NCBI GenBank assembly: GCA_964408025.1
Contig: CAYOXX010000129.1
Location: forward strand, 1-5,437
From: CAYOXX01 sp964408025
Lineage (GTDB): Bacteria; Acidobacteriota; DATKUA01
Reading direction: 5' to 3'
DNA: 5,437 nt
A program made the translations under genes and the position numbers. How positions within the stretch are numbered: the stretch's first letter is position 1; the number at the start of each line of letters is the position of its first letter. This document shows, one piece after another, positions 1 to 5,048 of the stretch. The notes below the pieces were generated by a model. That model had not been told where the DNA came from. It searched no databases and saw nothing but the letters and a program-made list of their open reading frames with translations.

Positions 1-185
1 GATGTAAGTTCTCCCGAGCGAACCAGCTCCGCCGCCACCTCAAGTTCGCGCAGGCGGATCGGCAGCCGCGCCACCCGCGGCTCTTCCGGCTCGCGGGGGT
101 CGGCGAGCAGGATCCAGAGGCGGTCGGCTTCGGTGTAGAGCTCGGCCGCGACTACTGCGCGCCTTGACGTCGATCCTCCGGCCAT
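1..185 (-). CDS. Hypothetical protein, N-terminal 61 residues (partial, runs off left edge)
   Basis: Reading the minus strand from ATG at 185-183 gives an open frame of 61 codons to the window edge. It begins MAGGSTSRRAVVAAELYTEA and continues through DRLWILLADP and LPIRLRELEVAAELVRSGEL. The composition is balanced (Leu, Glu, Ala, Val, Arg) and codon third positions are mostly G or C, as in the GC-rich neighbours. The opposite plus-strand frame (ending TGA 165-167) is also open and GC3-rich, but its product is rich in Arg, His and Gln and looks like a shadow. I do not recognise a family. No good Shine-Dalgarno sits at normal spacing: the nearest, AAAGG, ends 15 bases before the ATG. A promoter candidate places the transcript start close to the ATG, so the mRNA could be leaderless. 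The gene is divergent from the GAF-like gene at 267. Both the reality of the gene and its start are moderately supported. Confidence 0.5.
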   Translation of the reverse strand, partial: MAGGSTSRRAVVAAELYTEADRLWILLADPREPEEPRVARLPIRLRELEVAAELVRSGELT

Positions 186-193
186 AGCACAAT
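164..193 (+). promoter_or_regulatory. Candidate promoter for the GAF-like gene
   Basis: TTGACG (164-169, five of six to the -35 consensus) is followed after 18 bases by CACAAT (188-193, four of six to the -10 consensus). The predicted start is near 200, giving a leader of about 65 bases that contains the palindrome at 233-248. The -35 lies inside the leftward reading frame. The -10 overlaps the -10 of the opposing candidate promoter, so the two polymerases could not bind together. Support is from pattern only. Confidence 0.3.
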
Positions 194-220
194 AGAGCGA
201 CCTTTCAGCCTTGCTGTCAA
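191..220 (-). promoter_or_regulatory. Candidate promoter for the leftward gene
   Basis: On the minus strand, a perfect -35 hexamer TTGACA (220-215) is followed after 18 bases by TCTATT (196-191), which matches the sigma70 -10 box at four of six positions. The predicted start lies at about 184-185, essentially on the ATG of the leftward gene, so the message may be leaderless. A second reading uses TATTGT (194-189) with a 20-base spacer, which is less standard. This is pattern matching only. Confidence 0.35.
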
Positions 221-232
221 GGCACCGATTGC

Positions 233-248
233 CCCGCCGGCCGGCGGG
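233..248. repeat. Perfect 16-bp palindrome in the leader of the GAF-like gene
   Basis: CCCGCCGG (233-240) is followed directly by its reverse complement CCGGCGGG (241-248). The palindrome has no loop and sits two bases before the purine-rich ribosome binding site of the gene at 267. With no loop bases, an RNA hairpin would have to open its central pairs. A DNA operator for a dimeric regulator is an alternative. In a GC-rich genome a GC-only palindrome is less surprising than its length suggests. Confidence 0.5.
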
Positions 249-250
249 AG

Positions 251-260
251 AGGGAGGAGG
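251..260 (+). promoter_or_regulatory. Strong ribosome binding site for the gene at 267
   Basis: AGGGAGGAGG contains a full AGGAGG Shine-Dalgarno ending six bases before ATG 267. This fixes the start of the GAF-like protein. Confidence 0.75.
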
Positions 261-266
261 CTCCCG

Positions 267-1427
267 ATGATCAGCGAAGATAAGCTGCAGGAAATCTCCA
301 GAAAACTAAACGAGGTGCTGAAGCGCAGTCTCCGGGAGATCGAGATCGACCCCCAGGATATCCGCGCCCTGATCGCGGAAGCGGCGCCTCCGGAGCCGGC
401 AGCCGCGGTCGAGACGAGGGGCTCCGCCGAGCTGCTCGGCAACTTGGCGGAGATCGACGAGGGAGCTAGTCAACTCGAGATCCTCGAGAGGCTCGTCGGC
501 CTGGTCGGCGCGCGGGCGAGGGGCAGCGCCGTTGTCATCGTCGGCGATCCGATATCGACCGTCTGGCCCGGCACCGGACTCGGCCTCGAGCCGGGACAGC
601 AGTTAGGAGCGAAGAAGATTTCACTACCGCTGCCCGAGGGATCGGTAGTCAAGCGGGCGGCCAAAGAGGCGGCAGTGATCGCGGCGCTGTACTCAGGCTC
701 GCCCGACGACGCGGCCCTATACAACGCGCTCGGCCAGGAGGCGCCGGGCGGCATTGCGGCGATACCGATGGCGATCCGGGGCAAGATCCAGGCGGTGGTG
801 CTGGCCGACGCCGCCGCCGGATTCGTGCCCGACGTCGAGGCGCTGGCGATACTGGTCCGCTACGCCGGCATGGCCATCGAGCTCCTCCCGAGCCGCGAGA
901 AGGTCGGCCACGTGAGGATTCCGATGCCCGCGGGAACCATAGTCGCCGAGGCAGCCCCAGCGCCGCCGGTAGAATTCGAGATCGCCGCGAAATCGGAGGC
1001 TGCGGCGCCGGAAATAGAGGTTGTAGAAGAGCCGGAGGCTGCGGCGCCAGAAATAGAGGTTGTGGAAGAGATGGAGGCCGCGGAGGAAAGCCCGCCAGTC
1101 GAGGTGGCTGAGCCGGCGATCCCCGAGCTGGGGCTTGAAGGCTACGAGCTCGCCGCGCTCGGCGAGGAGGAGCGGCTGCTGCACGAGAAGGCGATCCGCT
1201 TCGCACGCCTGCTGGTTTCGGAGATCAAGCTCTACAACGAGGAGGCCGTGAGCGAGGGCCGCCAGAACGCCGACCTGATGATCCGCCTGAAAGACGAGAT
1301 CGACAAGAGCCGTTCTCTCTACGATGAGCGGATAGCAGCCGAGACCCGCGAGGCGGCCGACTACTTCCGGGAGGAGCTGGTGCGTCAGCTCGCCGACGGC
1401 GACACGTCGCTGCTGGGGGAGGAGTGA
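267..1427 (+). CDS. GAF-like domain protein with acidic linker and conserved C-terminal helical domain, function unknown
   Basis: The product is 386 residues with no signal peptide or membrane segment, so it is probably cytoplasmic. Residues 1-40 look helical (KLQEISRKLNEVLKRSLREI). Residues about 55-207 look like a GAF-type sensor fold: a start helix (LEILERLVGLV), alternating strands, the segment IAAIPMAIRGKIQAVVLAD near 163-181, and a closing helix ending AGMAIELL. Residues about 225-290 form a low-complexity Ala/Pro/Glu linker with two 13-residue repeats (243-255, 256-268). Residues about 296-384 are a charged helical block (HEKAIRFARLLVSEIKLYNE, then YFREELVRQLADGD). From memory I associate this block with the C-termini of uncharacterised Acidobacteriota and deltaproteobacterial proteins, without a known activity. 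No enzymatic output domain such as kinase, GGDEF or HD is present, so it may be a sensor or scaffold that signals through partners. A strong ribosome binding site supports ATG 267. The aminotransferase follows 91 bases downstream, with no obvious terminator between. Confidence 0.75.
   Translation: MISEDKLQEISRKLNEVLKRSLREIEIDPQDIRALIAEAAPPEPAAAVETRGSAELLGNLAEIDEGASQLEILERLVGLVGARARGSAVVIVGDPISTVWPGTGLGLEPGQQLGAKKISLPLPEGSVVKRAAKEAAVIAALYSGSPDDAALYNALGQEAPGGIAAIPMAIRGKIQAVVLADAAAGFVPDVEALAILVRYAGMAIELLPSREKVGHVRIPMPAGTIVAEAAPAPPVEFEIAAKSEAAAPEIEVVEEPEAAAPEIEVVEEMEAAEESPPVEVAEPAIPELGLEGYELAALGEEERLLHEKAIRFARLLVSEIKLYNEEAVSEGRQNADLMIRLKDEIDKSRSLYDERIAAETREAADYFREELVRQLADGDTSLLGEE
993..1070 (+). 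repeat. Two-copy 39-bp in-frame tandem repeat coding an acidic linker
   Basis: Unit 1 (993-1031) and unit 2 (1032-1070) differ at only three of 39 positions and encode SEAAAPEIEVVEE and PEAAAPEIEVVEE. A degenerate third start (MEAAEE) follows from 1071. The near identity at the DNA level, including synonymous positions, points to a recent duplication. It lengthens the flexible linker between the GAF-like and C-terminal domains without breaking the frame. Confidence 0.85.
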
Positions 1428-1518
1428 CGGCCCAGTCGGCAGAGCCCCGCCCGAGCGGATTATACCGTCTACAAGCTCCGTCGCACCGTCCGCCCGCTCT
1501 CTGAGTGGTGGGGGAGAA

Positions 1519-2682
1519 GTGAAGGTTTCCGGGAAAGCTACGCAGTTCACCGAGTCGGTTATCCGAGAGATGACCAGGATCGCCGAACTGCACAGCGGCA
1601 TCAACCTGGCGCAGGGCTTTCCCGACTTCGAGCCGCCGGCTGAGATAGTCGAGGCGGCGACGCAAGCGTTGCGTGAGGGCTACAACCAGTACGCGATCAC
1701 CTGGGGCGCGCGCAGCTTGCGCGAATCGATCGCCCACTACTACCGGCGCTGGCACGGGCTTGAGGTCGACCCGGAGCGCGAGATCACCGTCTGCTGCGGC
1801 TCGACCGAGGCGATGATCTCGTCGATCCTGGCCACCGTCGACCCGGGCGAGGAGCTGATCGTCTTCGAGCCGTTCTACGAGAACTACGGCCCTGACGCGA
1901 TCCTCAGCGGCGCGCGGCCCCGCTTCGTCCCCCTGGTCATCGGCGAGGGCGGCTGGGAGGTCGACTGGGCTGCGCTGGAGGGAGCCTTCGGAGCGCGCAC
2001 GGCGGCGCTGGTGCTCAACACACCCAGCAATCCGACCGGCAAGGTGTTCTCGCGCCAGGAGCTGGAGCGGATCGCCAGCCTCTGCGTCGAGCACGACGCG
2101 CTCTGCATCACCGACGAGATCTACGACCGCATAACCTTCGACGGCCGCGAGCACGTGCCGGCGGCGACGCTGCCCGGGATGCGGGAGCGCACCGTCACCA
2201 TCAACGCCCTGAGCAAGACCTTCGCCGTCACCGGCTGGCGCGTCGGCTGGGCGGTGGCGCCGCCGGAGATCACCGGCGCCATCCGCAAGGTGCACGACTT
2301 CGTCACCGTCGGCGCCCCCCACCCGCTGCAGGAGGCGGGCGCGGCGGCGCTGCGGATGCCGGACGGCTACTTCCGCTCGCTCGCCCCATTCTACCAGGAA
2401 AGGCGGGACCTGACCGAGGAGATCCTCAAAGAGGCCGGCTTCCGGCCCGTGAGGCCGCAGGGCGCCTACTACATGATGGCGGACATCAGCGGCTTCGGCA
2501 CCGGCGACGACGTCGAGTTCAGCCGCTGGCTGGCAGCCGACATCGGCGTCGCGGCGGTGCCCGGCTCCAGCTTTTACCACAATCCCGCCGACGGCCGAAG
2601 CTGGGTGCGCTTCTGCTTCTGTAAGAAGATCGAGACGCTCGAGGCGGCGCGTGAGCGCCTGCGGAAGATACAGTCCGAGTGA
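1519..2682 (+). CDS. PLP-dependent class I/II aminotransferase (kynurenine/methionine aminotransferase-like)
   Basis: The product is a full-length fold-type I aminotransferase of 387 residues, a cytoplasmic enzyme that moves an amino group from an amino acid to a 2-oxo acid. Hallmarks in order are INLAQGFPDFEPP (28-40), CCGSTEA (92-98, phosphate-binding region), NTPSNPTGK (167-175, with cofactor-contacting Asn171), DEIYD (Asp199 pairing with the pyridine nitrogen, Tyr202), SKTFAVTGWRVGW (Schiff-base Lys233, phosphate-binding Arg241), KVHDFVTVGAPHPLQ, and WVRFCF (Arg364 for the substrate carboxylate). The GFPDF and VHDFVTVGAPHPLQEA style fits the subgroup containing kynurenine aminotransferases and the methionine aminotransferase YbdL. 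The actual substrate cannot be read from sequence. Start GTG 1519 is chosen because no other start codon lies in frame upstream, and family conservation begins within about 10 residues. The ribosome binding site GGGGAG (1511-1516) is close to the start, two bases away. GC content is very high, in contrast to the island that begins just after its stop. Confidence 0.9.
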   Translation: MKVSGKATQFTESVIREMTRIAELHSGINLAQGFPDFEPPAEIVEAATQALREGYNQYAITWGARSLRESIAHYYRRWHGLEVDPEREITVCCGSTEAMISSILATVDPGEELIVFEPFYENYGPDAILSGARPRFVPLVIGEGGWEVDWAALEGAFGARTAALVLNTPSNPTGKVFSRQELERIASLCVEHDALCITDEIYDRITFDGREHVPAATLPGMRERTVTINALSKTFAVTGWRVGWAVAPPEITGAIRKVHDFVTVGAPHPLQEAGAAALRMPDGYFRSLAPFYQERRDLTEEILKEAGFRPVRPQGAYYMMADISGFGTGDDVEFSRWLAADIGVAAVPGSSFYHNPADGRSWVRFCFCKKIETLEAARERLRKIQSE

Positions 2683-2708
2683 GGCGGAAGAACTCAACGA
2701 TCTAGGGA

Positions 2709-2737
2709 TTGACGAAAAGGTAGCTAAAGCCTATGGT
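2709..2737 (+). promoter_or_regulatory. Candidate promoter at the left edge of the AT-rich island
   Basis: TTGACG (2709-2714, five of six) is followed after exactly 17 bases by TATGGT (2732-2737, four of six). It would start transcription near 2744, about 145 bases before the membrane-protein gene. A nearer alternative is the -10-like TCTAAT (2856-2861, five of six), which has no good -35 at standard spacing. The AT-rich background makes chance matches common. Confidence 0.3.
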
Positions 2738-2889
2738 TTTTTAGTGCTCTTGCTCTCAACTATATGTTAAAATCTCTTCGTGGCGGTTCCTTCTTTCAAG
2801 TTCTTTCCTAACCAATATTATCAAATTTGCTCATGTTGAATCGTCATACTCAAATTCTAATTTGATTTGGGACACTCTGAGGAAAGGCA

Positions 2890-3474
2890 ATGACCAGGAA
2901 AGGCATTCTTGACAGCTTGTATGCAAACTTCATTATGCGCGACTTGGTATATATCGTTGGCGGGGGAATGATATTAACTAGCGCAAAATACCTGATCAGT
3001 GGAGATCTTAAAGACGGCTTCGATCTTATAACGGGCAATTTCATTGCCTTTTTAATCTTTATAGTACTTTCATACTTTTTAGGAGTAATAATCACGCAAG
3101 GTTATTTAAGCACGAGAATTTATAAAATAGCCAGAATACCAAATATGGATTCAGGAAAGTACAGGAATTATATAATTTTGGAGGCACTTATTGAGCGCAA
3201 ATACGGAGAAAGCGCCTGCAAGAAAATCGAAAGAGTGAATTTTCTTAGACTTGCTTGCTCTGCTTTGTTTGCGTCGTCGTTAACCAGCTTCTTTCTTGTT
3301 GCGATAGCAACTATTCTGCACTTGGGTCGGCGACCAGAAGATTTTGTCTCTCTTTTTATTTTGTTATTAATTGCTGCAACCAGCCTGGTAAGAAATAGGG
3401 AAAATAGAATATACTTGAACAAAATTTATAACGAATTTTCCGAATATATAGAGGAGGAAGGGAAAAGTAGATAA
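2890..3474 (+). CDS. Four-helix integral membrane protein of unknown function (island gene)
   Basis: The product has 194 residues. Hydrophobic segments at about 19-37, 50-70, 119-144 and 151-167 predict four transmembrane helices. Between the second and third lies a basic/polar loop (about 71-118), and the tail (168-194) is charged and ends in EYIEEEGKSR. With an even number of spans both termini should be on the same side, probably the cytoplasm given the basic residues (MTRK, RNRENR). I do not recognise a family, and no catalytic motif stands out. The start ATG 2890 is preceded by GAGGAAAGG (2879-2887), a good ribosome binding site. Codon use is AT-biased (frequent ATA, TTA, AAA, AGA), unlike the genes on both sides, which suggests acquisition by transfer. 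The small broken gene at 3495 follows 20 bases after its stop and may be its partner. Coding status is well supported; function is unknown. Confidence 0.75.
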   Translation: MTRKGILDSLYANFIMRDLVYIVGGGMILTSAKYLISGDLKDGFDLITGNFIAFLIFIVLSYFLGVIITQGYLSTRIYKIARIPNMDSGKYRNYIILEALIERKYGESACKKIERVNFLRLACSALFASSLTSFFLVAIATILHLGRRPEDFVSLFILLLIAATSLVRNRENRIYLNKIYNEFSEYIEEEGKSR

Positions 3475-3480
3475 TTACTT

Positions 3481-3488
3481 AAGGGGGT
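3481..3488 (+). promoter_or_regulatory. Ribosome binding site for the frameshifted small gene
   Basis: AAGGGGGT ends six bases before ATG 3495. A good site in front of a frame that stops after only ten codons is the main argument that the reading frame at 3495 was, or is, really translated. Confidence 0.5.
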
Positions 3489-3494
3489 ACAAAA

Positions 3495-3700
3495 ATGGCT
3501 GATCTTGAAGATTTCGAGAATTTTTGAAATACGGAAAGCTAGTAATAGAGAGGTTTATCGTGGAGATCGGGAGGAAGATACAGCCGATGGTCTGTTTCGC
3601 AAACTCTGAGAGCTTCGACCGCATAGTCTTACCTATCTTCAATAGGTTCAACAAAGAAAGGGAGAAACACATCCTCAGAGTTTCTACACAATCAGCTTGA
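3495..3700 (+). pseudogene. Small gene broken by a one-base frameshift in a T run (68-residue reconstructed protein)
   Basis: From ATG 3495, behind a good ribosome binding site, the frame reads MADLEDFENF and stops at TGA 3525-3527. The -1 frame is open across this point and continues from TTG 3524 for 58 codons to TGA 3698-3700, reading LKYGKLVIERFIVEIGRKIQ and ending KHILRVSTQSA. The join falls in a T5 run (3521-3525). One extra T would fuse the two parts into a single soluble, slightly basic 68-residue protein with hydrophobic/charged alternation. The -1 frame has a stop at 3506-3508 just upstream and no ATG until the one inside IQPM, so it lacks a good start of its own. I do not recognise a family. 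It lies 20 bases after the membrane-protein stop, so the two may form a cassette. Alternatives are a sequencing error in the homopolymer, slippage during expression, or translation of the second part from TTG 3524. A minus-strand frame over the same stretch (3672-3475) lacks a properly spaced ribosome site and seems less likely. Confidence 0.5.
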
Positions 3701-3722
3701 CGTCACACCCCCTTACACCGAA

Positions 3723-3751
3723 TTGAAGCGCAGCGGGGCTTGTGCTAACAT
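3723..3751 (+). promoter_or_regulatory. Extended -10 promoter candidate for yebC-ruvCA
   Basis: TTGAAG (3723-3728) is followed after 17 bases by TAACAT (3746-3751), with TG at 3743-3744 one base upstream of the hexamer, forming an extended -10. The predicted start is near 3758, giving a leader of about 23 bases before ATG 3781. This promoter overlaps the upstream in-frame GTG at 3742, which argues that translation starts at 3781. Confidence 0.5.
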
Positions 3752-3780
3752 CGACCTGCGAAATCCGTTCGGAGCTAACG

Positions 3781-4521
3781 ATGTCCGGTCACTCGAAGTG
3801 GAGCTCGATCAAGCACAAGAAGGCGGCCACTGACGCCAAGCGGGGCAAGCTGTTCGGCCGCCTGGCCAAGGAGATCGCGGTGGCGGCCAAGATGGGCGGC
3901 GGCGACCCGGAGACGAACCCGCGCCTGCGCCAGGCGGTCTCGGCCGCCAGGTCGGCCAACATGCCGATGGACAACGTCAAGCGCGCCATCCAGAAGGGCA
4001 CCGGCGAGCTCCCGGGCGCCAGCTACGAGGAGTACACCTACGAGGGCTACGGGCCCGGCGGCGTTGCGGTGATGGTCGAGGTGATGACTGACAACCGCAA
4101 CCGCACCACGCCGGAGATCCGCAACATCTTCGGCAAGTGCAGCGGCAGCCTGGCCGAGACCGGGTCGGTGGCCTGGATGTTCGAACGCAAGGGCTACTTC
4201 CTGATCGAGGGCTCCGCAGTCGACGAGGATGAGCTGCTGGAGCTGGCGCTGGAGGCCGGCGCCGAGGACATGACCAGCGACGACGAGAACTTCGAGGTTC
4301 TGACCGACCCCGCCGACTTCGAGGCGGTCTCCGAGGCGCTGGCGGCCAGCGAGATCCCGACGCTCGAGGCCCAAATCGCCATGGTGCCTACGAACACGGT
4401 CAAGGCGGAGGGCAAGCAGGCCGAGCAGGTACTGAGGATAATGGAGATGCTCGACGACCACGACGACGTGCAGAACGTCTGGGCCAACTTCGACATCGAC
4501 GCCGACGCGCTCGAGACCTGA
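3781..4521 (+). CDS. yebC: YebC/TACO1-family protein (probable translation or transcription factor)
   Basis: The product has 246 residues, the usual length for the family, and shows its signatures from end to end: MSGHSKWSSIKHKK (1-14), NPRLRQAV (46-53), the central YEGYGPGGVAVMVEVMTDNRNRT block (87-109), AETGSVAWMFERKG (125-138) and the C-terminal HDDVQNVWANFDI (227-239). YebC proteins were long annotated as DNA-binding regulators. The mitochondrial relative TACO1, and recent bacterial work as I recall it, point to a role at the ribosome in synthesis of difficult sequences such as polyproline. Which role applies here cannot be told from sequence. The frame is open upstream to GTG 3742, adding 13 residues. 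ATG 3781 is preferred because the family begins MSGHSKW, GGAG (3771-3774) sits six bases before it, and the promoter covers the longer start. It is the first gene of the operon, with ruvC starting eight bases after its stop. Confidence 0.93.
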   Translation: MSGHSKWSSIKHKKAATDAKRGKLFGRLAKEIAVAAKMGGGDPETNPRLRQAVSAARSANMPMDNVKRAIQKGTGELPGASYEEYTYEGYGPGGVAVMVEVMTDNRNRTTPEIRNIFGKCSGSLAETGSVAWMFERKGYFLIEGSAVDEDELLELALEAGAEDMTSDDENFEVLTDPADFEAVSEALAASEIPTLEAQIAMVPTNTVKAEGKQAEQVLRIMEMLDDHDDVQNVWANFDIDADALET

Positions 4522-4529
4522 AGCGGCTG

Positions 4530-5048
4530 ATGGTGGTGCTCGGCATAGACCCGGGGCTCCAGACCACCGGCTACGGCCTGGTGGCCGAGGGAGGAAAGGA
4601 GGGCGTGGAGGGTGAAGGGTTGAGGGCCGTCGAGTTCGGCGCCATCCGCACCAGTGCCTCATCTCCGCTTCCTGAGCGCCTGCTGAAGATCGCCCGCGGG
4701 ATTTCCGAAGTTATCGACGAGCGCCGCCCCGACTGCGCCAGCGTCGAGCAGGTGTTCTACGCCACCAACGCCAAAGCGGCGCTGCTGCTGGGGCACGTCC
4801 GAGGCGCGATCCTGGCCGAGCTCTGTCGGCGGGGCCTGCCGGTGCACGAGTACAGCGCCCTGGAGATCAAGCAGGCGCTGGTCGGCTACGGCCGCGCGCA
4901 GAAACACCAGGTGGCCGAGATGGCGCGCGTACTGCTGGGCCTGGAGAAAACGCCGGCGCCGGCCGACGCTGCCGACGCGCTGGCGGCCGCCATCTGCCAC
5001 CTGCACAGCCGCGGGCAGGCCGCCGCGCGCGAGGAGGCCGGATCGTGA
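4530..5048 (+). CDS. ruvC: Holliday junction resolvase RuvC
   Basis: This is a 172-residue endonuclease (E. coli RuvC is 173) that works as a dimer and cuts two opposed strands of a Holliday junction during recombinational repair. The RNase H-like fold opens with VLGIDPGLQTTGYG. The expected metal-binding acids are all present: Asp7, Glu73 (in SVEQVF), and Asp146 and Asp149 in the DAADALAAA motif. The conserved GYGRAQKHQV segment (119-128) is also present. Residues about 20-33 form a Gly/Glu-rich stretch that shifts the catalytic Glu about seven places later than in E. coli, consistent with a longer hairpin loop away from the active site. ATG 4530 follows the yebC stop by eight bases. Its ribosome site is weak (GAAG at 4520-4523, overlapping the yebC stop), which suggests translational coupling. 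The stop overlaps the ruvA start. Confidence 0.95.
   Translation: MVVLGIDPGLQTTGYGLVAEGGKEGVEGEGLRAVEFGAIRTSASSPLPERLLKIARGISEVIDERRPDCASVEQVFYATNAKAALLLGHVRGAILAELCRRGLPVHEYSALEIKQALVGYGRAQKHQVAEMARVLLGLEKTPAPADAADALAAAICHLHSRGQAAAREEAGS

Larger units (their letters stand above)
3480..3715. repeat. 9-bp inverted repeat bracketing the small broken gene
   Basis: TAAGGGGGT (3480-3488) and its exact reverse complement ACCCCCTTA (3707-3715) lie just outside the 3495-3700 gene. The match does not extend inward or outward, and I see no clear target-site duplication in the flanks. A pair this long is expected about once or twice by chance in 1 kb, so only the position makes it notable. Confidence 0.35.

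Noticed and set aside
1440..1470. Hairpin CCGC-CCGA-GCGG and the TATACC box between the GAF-like gene and the aminotransferase
   Set aside because: The stem has only four pairs with no T tract, and no -35-like hexamer lies at the correct distance from the TATACC box.
717..2697. Long minus-strand open frames opposite the GAF-like gene and the aminotransferase
   Set aside because: They are Arg/Pro/His-rich shadows produced by high G+C at codon positions of well-supported plus-strand genes.
2721..2750. Possible terminator after the aminotransferase: AAAGCC, three-base loop, GGTTTTTT
   Set aside because: The stem relies on a G-U pair and consumes most of the T run, leaving no proper U tract. 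It also overlaps the promoter candidate at 2709-2737.
3475..3672. Minus-strand 65-codon frame opposite the small broken gene
   Set aside because: Its ATG has GAGG directly abutting with no spacing, and its product is dominated by Ser, Leu, Ile and Phe, as expected for a shadow of an AT-rich coding strand.
3601..3683. 10-bp inverted repeat AAACTCTGAG (3601-3610) and CTCAGAGTTT (3674-3683)
   Set aside because: It lies inside the small gene with a 63-base gap and does not extend. About a dozen such pairs are expected by chance in 5 kb when all spacings are allowed.
3742..3780. Longer YebC start at GTG 3742
   Set aside because: The family begins MSGHSKW at 3781, the ribosome site GGAG is spaced for 3781, and the best promoter's -10 overlaps the codons just after 3742.
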